64,000 nt of DNA from Candidatus Multiplicimicrobium inquinatum (GTDB lineage Bacteria; Omnitrophota; Omnitrophia; Omnitrophales; Aquincolibacteriaceae), in assembly GCA_002344825.1 (NCBI GenBank), contig DDUN01000006.1:1-64000 (forward strand), read 5' to 3'. The position numbers and the translations under genes were made by a program. The notes under the pieces were generated by a model that worked only from the letters and a program-made list of their open reading frames with translations, had not been told where the DNA came from and did no database searches. Each line of letters begins with the position of its first letter. The stretch's first letter is position 1. Of the stretch, positions 61,220 to 64,000 are shown in pieces.

Positions 61220-61992
61220 AAAATATTTTGTATTTAGCGCGCAAAGAATTTTCATCCTATTTTCACACCTGGCAGGGTGTGTTTCTGACATTGTTTTTCT
61301 TTTTGGTGTCCGGCCTCTTTTTTTCTTTGCTAATTTTGGGATACGCCAAGATGTCGATGGGGCAGATGGGCGAACAGTTGGCGCAAGCGGGCGTGAATCA
61401 AACTGATTATATTTTCGGGTCTTTTTTTATGAATCTTTCCACTTTGCTCATTTTTATCGCGCCGGTTTTGACGATGCGCGGCTTTGCGGAAGAAAGACGC
61501 GACCAGACCTTGGAGCTATTGTTCACCTATCCGCTTTCAGACCGCGAAATTGTATTGGGAAAGTTTCTCGGACAAGTCTGGATGTTTGAATTGCTGTGCG
61601 TGCCTTTGCTGGGGTATGGCTTGGTGGCTCAGCTGGCCGGAGCCGATTTTGACTGGCGTGTTGTGCTTTTGGCTTTCGTTGGTTTTTGGATTTTAGGATT
61701 GGCGTATCTTTCGCTGGGGTTCTTCATTTCCACTTTAACTAAAAGCCCTGTGCTTTCCGCCGTCGCGACCTTCGGCGTTTTCTTGATTTTTTGGGTCTTG
61801 GAATGGGCTTCTAAAGTTTCGGATGGATGGATTGCCCAGTTTTTTCAGGAAGTATCGCCGCTTGATCATTACCGGTATTTTACGATGGGGCAAATTCATT
61901 TTCAGCATGCCGGTTATTTTGTTTTAACGATTTTTTTCTTTTTAACGATGTCGGTGATGTCGATTTCCACTCGCAACTGGAAAAGTTCTTAA
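61216..61992 (+). CDS. ABC-2 type permease (GldF-like)
   Basis: A 258-aa membrane protein with six hydrophobic segments (starting ~22, ~62, ~100, ~133, ~170, ~230). The first external loop is short (GYAKMSMGQMGEQLAQAGVNQ). The conserved ABC-2 region RGFAEERRDQTLELLFTYPLSDREIVLGK lies near the middle. It pairs with the ATPase directly upstream and the GldG-like protein downstream. Confidence 0.92.
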   Translation: MKNILYLARKEFSSYFHTWQGVFLTLFFFLVSGLFFSLLILGYAKMSMGQMGEQLAQAGVNQTDYIFGSFFMNLSTLLIFIAPVLTMRGFAEERRDQTLELLFTYPLSDREIVLGKFLGQVWMFELLCVPLLGYGLVAQLAGADFDWRVVLLAFVGFWILGLAYLSLGFFISTLTKSPVLSAVATFGVFLIFWVLEWASKVSDGWIAQFFQEVSPLDHYRYFTMGQIHFQHAGYFVLTIFFFLTMSVMSISTRNWKSS

Positions 61993-63342
61993 ATGAAACA
62001 GCTTTGGTATCGTTTTCAATTTTTACTGGTGACGATGTTGCTGAGCGCGACGGTCGTTATGGCGTACTTAGTTGTGCGCCAAAGCAGCTGGTCTTATGAC
62101 GTCACGCGCGAAAAAGTACATTCGCTTCCGGATGAAACCGTACGGGTATTGAAGCAGCTTGCGGGTAAGCCGATTGAAGTCATTGCGTTTTACCCCAAAG
62201 ATGATCCGGCGCGTGAGCCCCTTACTTTGTTTCTCAAGCAGGTTCAAGCTGAGCACCCTCATTTTCAATTTAATCTTTATGACCCTGAGCGCCGGCCTAA
62301 GCTGGCTGAGCAGTACAAAATCGATCAAAACTACACAACATTGATCCGTTCCGGAGAGCATGAAGAGCGTGTGTATTTTTTCAATGAACAAATTTTTACA
62401 AACGCGCTTTTCCGCATCGCGCATCCCCGTAAATTGGATCTTTGTTTTACGACAGGACGGCAAGAGCTCGCGCTTGAAAGCCGTGAGCGCGAGGGCGGGG
62501 CTTCTTTGGTGAAAAATTTACAAAACGGAGAAGTGAGTGTTTATCCGATTGTTCTCGCGCGAGATGGTATTCCCGAGTCCTGTTCCGTTACCGTGGTGGC
62601 GGGGCCGCATCAGGAGTTCACTCCCGAAGAGTTTGACAAGCTCAAGCAAGCTTTTGAAAAAGGAAGAAGCCTTGTGTTTTTGATTGATCCGATGGATTTG
62701 GGAGCGGGCCGTAAGTTTATGGATTTCTTCGCTGCTTTCGGCGTCAAAATCGGTGAAAACGTTTTAGTGGATAAGACAAGCCGGATTGTTGGCGGAGACT
62801 TTTTAATGCCGGTAGTCATGAACTACTCAAAGCATGAGGCCGTGCGCCGTTTGAGTGAGCCGTCTTTTTTTCCGGTGGTCCGCACGGTTCAGCCGTCGGT
62901 GGATGCTCCTGATCACTTGGAAGTTTCTCCCTTAGCTTTCACCAGTGAAGGAAGCTGGGCTGAAACGGATTTAGCGCTTTTAGAAGACGGAAAGTCCAGT
63001 TTTGATGTGAAGCAAGACGTCGCGGGGCCACTGCCTATTGCAGTCGCGGTTGAGACTAAAAAAGGGGACGGCGGGCGCATGGTGATTGTGGGCGACAGTG
63101 ACTTTATGACGAATGGTTATTTACCGCTTTCACAGAATTTAAATTTTGCCATGGAGATATTGAAGTGGGCGGGGCGCGACAGCCGGTTTATTCATGTGCA
63201 TACGCGGCGCGCGGAGTTCAAACCGCTGTTGCTGAAAGAGTTTGAAAAGCAGGGATTGCTTGTTTTACTTTTACTTTTTTATCCGTTGGCGCTATTTATT
63301 CCGGTCGGGGTTTATTTAATTATTCGTTCACGCACGGCTTGA
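61993..63342 (+). CDS. GldG-like ABC transporter auxiliary protein
   Basis: A 449-aa protein with an N-terminal membrane anchor (~8-30), a large periplasmic DUF/GldG-like domain (REKVHSLPDETVRVLKQLAG, KLDLCFTTGRQE, RSLVFLIDPMDLGAG, MVIVGDSDFMTNGYL) and a C-terminal transmembrane helix (~420-445). The family accompanies ABC-2 exporters in gliding-motility and other envelope systems. It starts directly at the base after the permease stop. Confidence 0.88.
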   Translation: MKQLWYRFQFLLVTMLLSATVVMAYLVVRQSSWSYDVTREKVHSLPDETVRVLKQLAGKPIEVIAFYPKDDPAREPLTLFLKQVQAEHPHFQFNLYDPERRPKLAEQYKIDQNYTTLIRSGEHEERVYFFNEQIFTNALFRIAHPRKLDLCFTTGRQELALESREREGGASLVKNLQNGEVSVYPIVLARDGIPESCSVTVVAGPHQEFTPEEFDKLKQAFEKGRSLVFLIDPMDLGAGRKFMDFFAAFGVKIGENVLVDKTSRIVGGDFLMPVVMNYSKHEAVRRLSEPSFFPVVRTVQPSVDAPDHLEVSPLAFTSEGSWAETDLALLEDGKSSFDVKQDVAGPLPIAVAVETKKGDGGRMVIVGDSDFMTNGYLPLSQNLNFAMEILKWAGRDSRFIHVHTRRAEFKPLLLKEFEKQGLLVLLLLFYPLALFIPVGVYLIIRSRTA

Positions 63343-63351
63343 GTTTCTAAA

Positions 63352-64000
63352 ATGAAATTAAAACACACAATTTTTTTCACCCTTCTTTTTTTTATTGTTT
63401 TGGGAATTTATCTTTCTCAAACACAGAAACAATCTCAAAAAATCGCCGAGATTCAAAAGGCCAGTGAGGACTTTACAGTTCAGGTTGAGGAAAAAGGTTT
63501 CGAGCTTAAAAAAGATGAAATCATTAACTTTATCCAAGTTCAGGACACGGTAAAAGAAGAAGCTTTTTGGCTTGAGTACCAATCCCCTCATTGGAATTTG
63601 GTTTATCCCGCCCGCGCGTTAGCTGATCAGTCATTGGCGCAGGGCATGGCCGGAATGGTTAAAATGGCGATGAGCCAAAAACTGGTGCGGCCTGAGGCTG
63701 ATTGGGAGGAGTATGGCTTAAAAGATCCTGATATGAAAATAGGGGTGGGTACTTCATCGGGACCCGATCGTCATTTTCTTTACCTCGGAAAAAACGCGCC
63801 TTTGGGAGATGTTGTCTTCGCAAGATGGGATGATAAGCAGGCTTATTTTACGCTTCCCTCGGCGGTCAAAGATGCGTTCCGAAAAACAGCTTATGAGATG
63901 CGGGAGAAACGCGTTTTTTTAACCCCTTTACCTAAGATGGACAAAATTACGGTGGCGTTGGGGGAGCGTTCTTTTGAATGGGTTTTAAAAAATGGCGCAT
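63352..64000 (+). CDS. DUF4340-family protein, C-terminus cut by window edge
   Basis: The first 216 residues of an ORF running off the window. An N-terminal membrane anchor (~8-22) precedes a periplasmic domain with the DUF4340 word EEYGLKDPDMKIGVGTSSG and YLGKNAPLGDVVFARWD. DUF4340 proteins usually complete the ABC-GldG cluster, as here. The start ATG lies 9 nt after the GldG-like stop; its ribosome site is weak. Confidence 0.8.
   Translation, partial: MKLKHTIFFTLLFFIVLGIYLSQTQKQSQKIAEIQKASEDFTVQVEEKGFELKKDEIINFIQVQDTVKEEAFWLEYQSPHWNLVYPARALADQSLAQGMAGMVKMAMSQKLVRPEADWEEYGLKDPDMKIGVGTSSGPDRHFLYLGKNAPLGDVVFARWDDKQAYFTLPSAVKDAFRKTAYEMREKRVFLTPLPKMDKITVALGERSFEWVLKNGA

Overview
The window reads as ordinary chromosome from a Gram-negative-type bacterium of the PVC or Omnitrophota (OP3) kind. 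The evidence is an outer membrane (LpxA, AsmA-like proteins, an OmpL-like porin, a lipoprotein), a class B PyrD/PyrK dihydroorotate dehydrogenase with a PyrR-controlled operon, GuaB3-type IMP dehydrogenase, and a 1,969-residue exported protein carrying repeated RSEAR motifs, a style I associate from memory with Omnitrophota. Lineage is an inference; there is no rRNA here. No prophage, insertion sequence, integrase or CRISPR array is visible.

Layout. 1-4.3 kb: AsmA-like envelope proteins, an SRPBCC protein and a TIGR01777 epimerase, all overlapping. 4.4-10.7 kb: guaB3, guaA, dnaE. 10.8-12.1 kb: a secreted unknown and a stray YqaJ-type nuclease. 12.2-19.3 kb: HU/IHF-like protein, cold-shock protein, rsmE, mtaB, a CvpA-like protein, dnaG (with a degenerate zinc site) and rpoD. 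19.3-22.4 kb: a CAU tRNA, several repeats, a porin, a TPR lipoprotein and the RNase P RNA. 22.4-32.5 kb: the pyrimidine operon pyrR-pyrB-pyrC-carA-carB-pyrK-pyrD-pyrF, behind a sigma70-like promoter, a PyrR-binding RNA element and an intrinsic terminator. pyrE is not in it. 32.6-34.1 kb: tRNA-Gln, an RRM/RGG RNA-binding protein, tRNA-Leu and complex palindromes. 34.1-37.4 kb: phosphomannomutase, GDP-mannose synthesis and UppP (envelope polysaccharide supply). 37.4-42.1 kb: a Cys-rich small protein, an acyl-CoA dehydrogenase, CysI-type sulfite reductase and an Nfu Fe-S scaffold. 42.1-43.2 kb, minus strand: a PilZ membrane protein and a small membrane protein. 43.2-50.3 kb: a 58-aa small gene, scpA-scpB, pheA-hisC-tyrA, rpsA. 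50.4-52.7 kb: fabF and (minus strand) lpxA. 53-58.9 kb: the giant RSEAR protein. 59-64 kb: tyrS and a Gld-like ABC export cluster with a DUF4340 protein running off the end.

The most unusual features are not the housekeeping genes. (1) The giant exported protein has a Tiki/ChaN-like N-terminal domain and seven RSEAR-type motifs that divide its C-terminal half into modules of about 90-150 residues; the motif is conserved at the codon level. (2) At least three families of short palindromic repeats sit at gene ends. One is a small hairpin with fixed flanks and a co-varying stem (eight copies, one inside scpB). One is a set of four hairpins of roughly 105-160 bp with a shared core and private, self-complementary terminator-like outer arms. 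One is a third repeat seen twice. (3) An inverted copy of the tRNA-Leu 3' end and a near copy of the RNase P 3' strand lie beside such hairpins, suggesting that hairpin formation and local inverted or direct duplication are linked in this genome.
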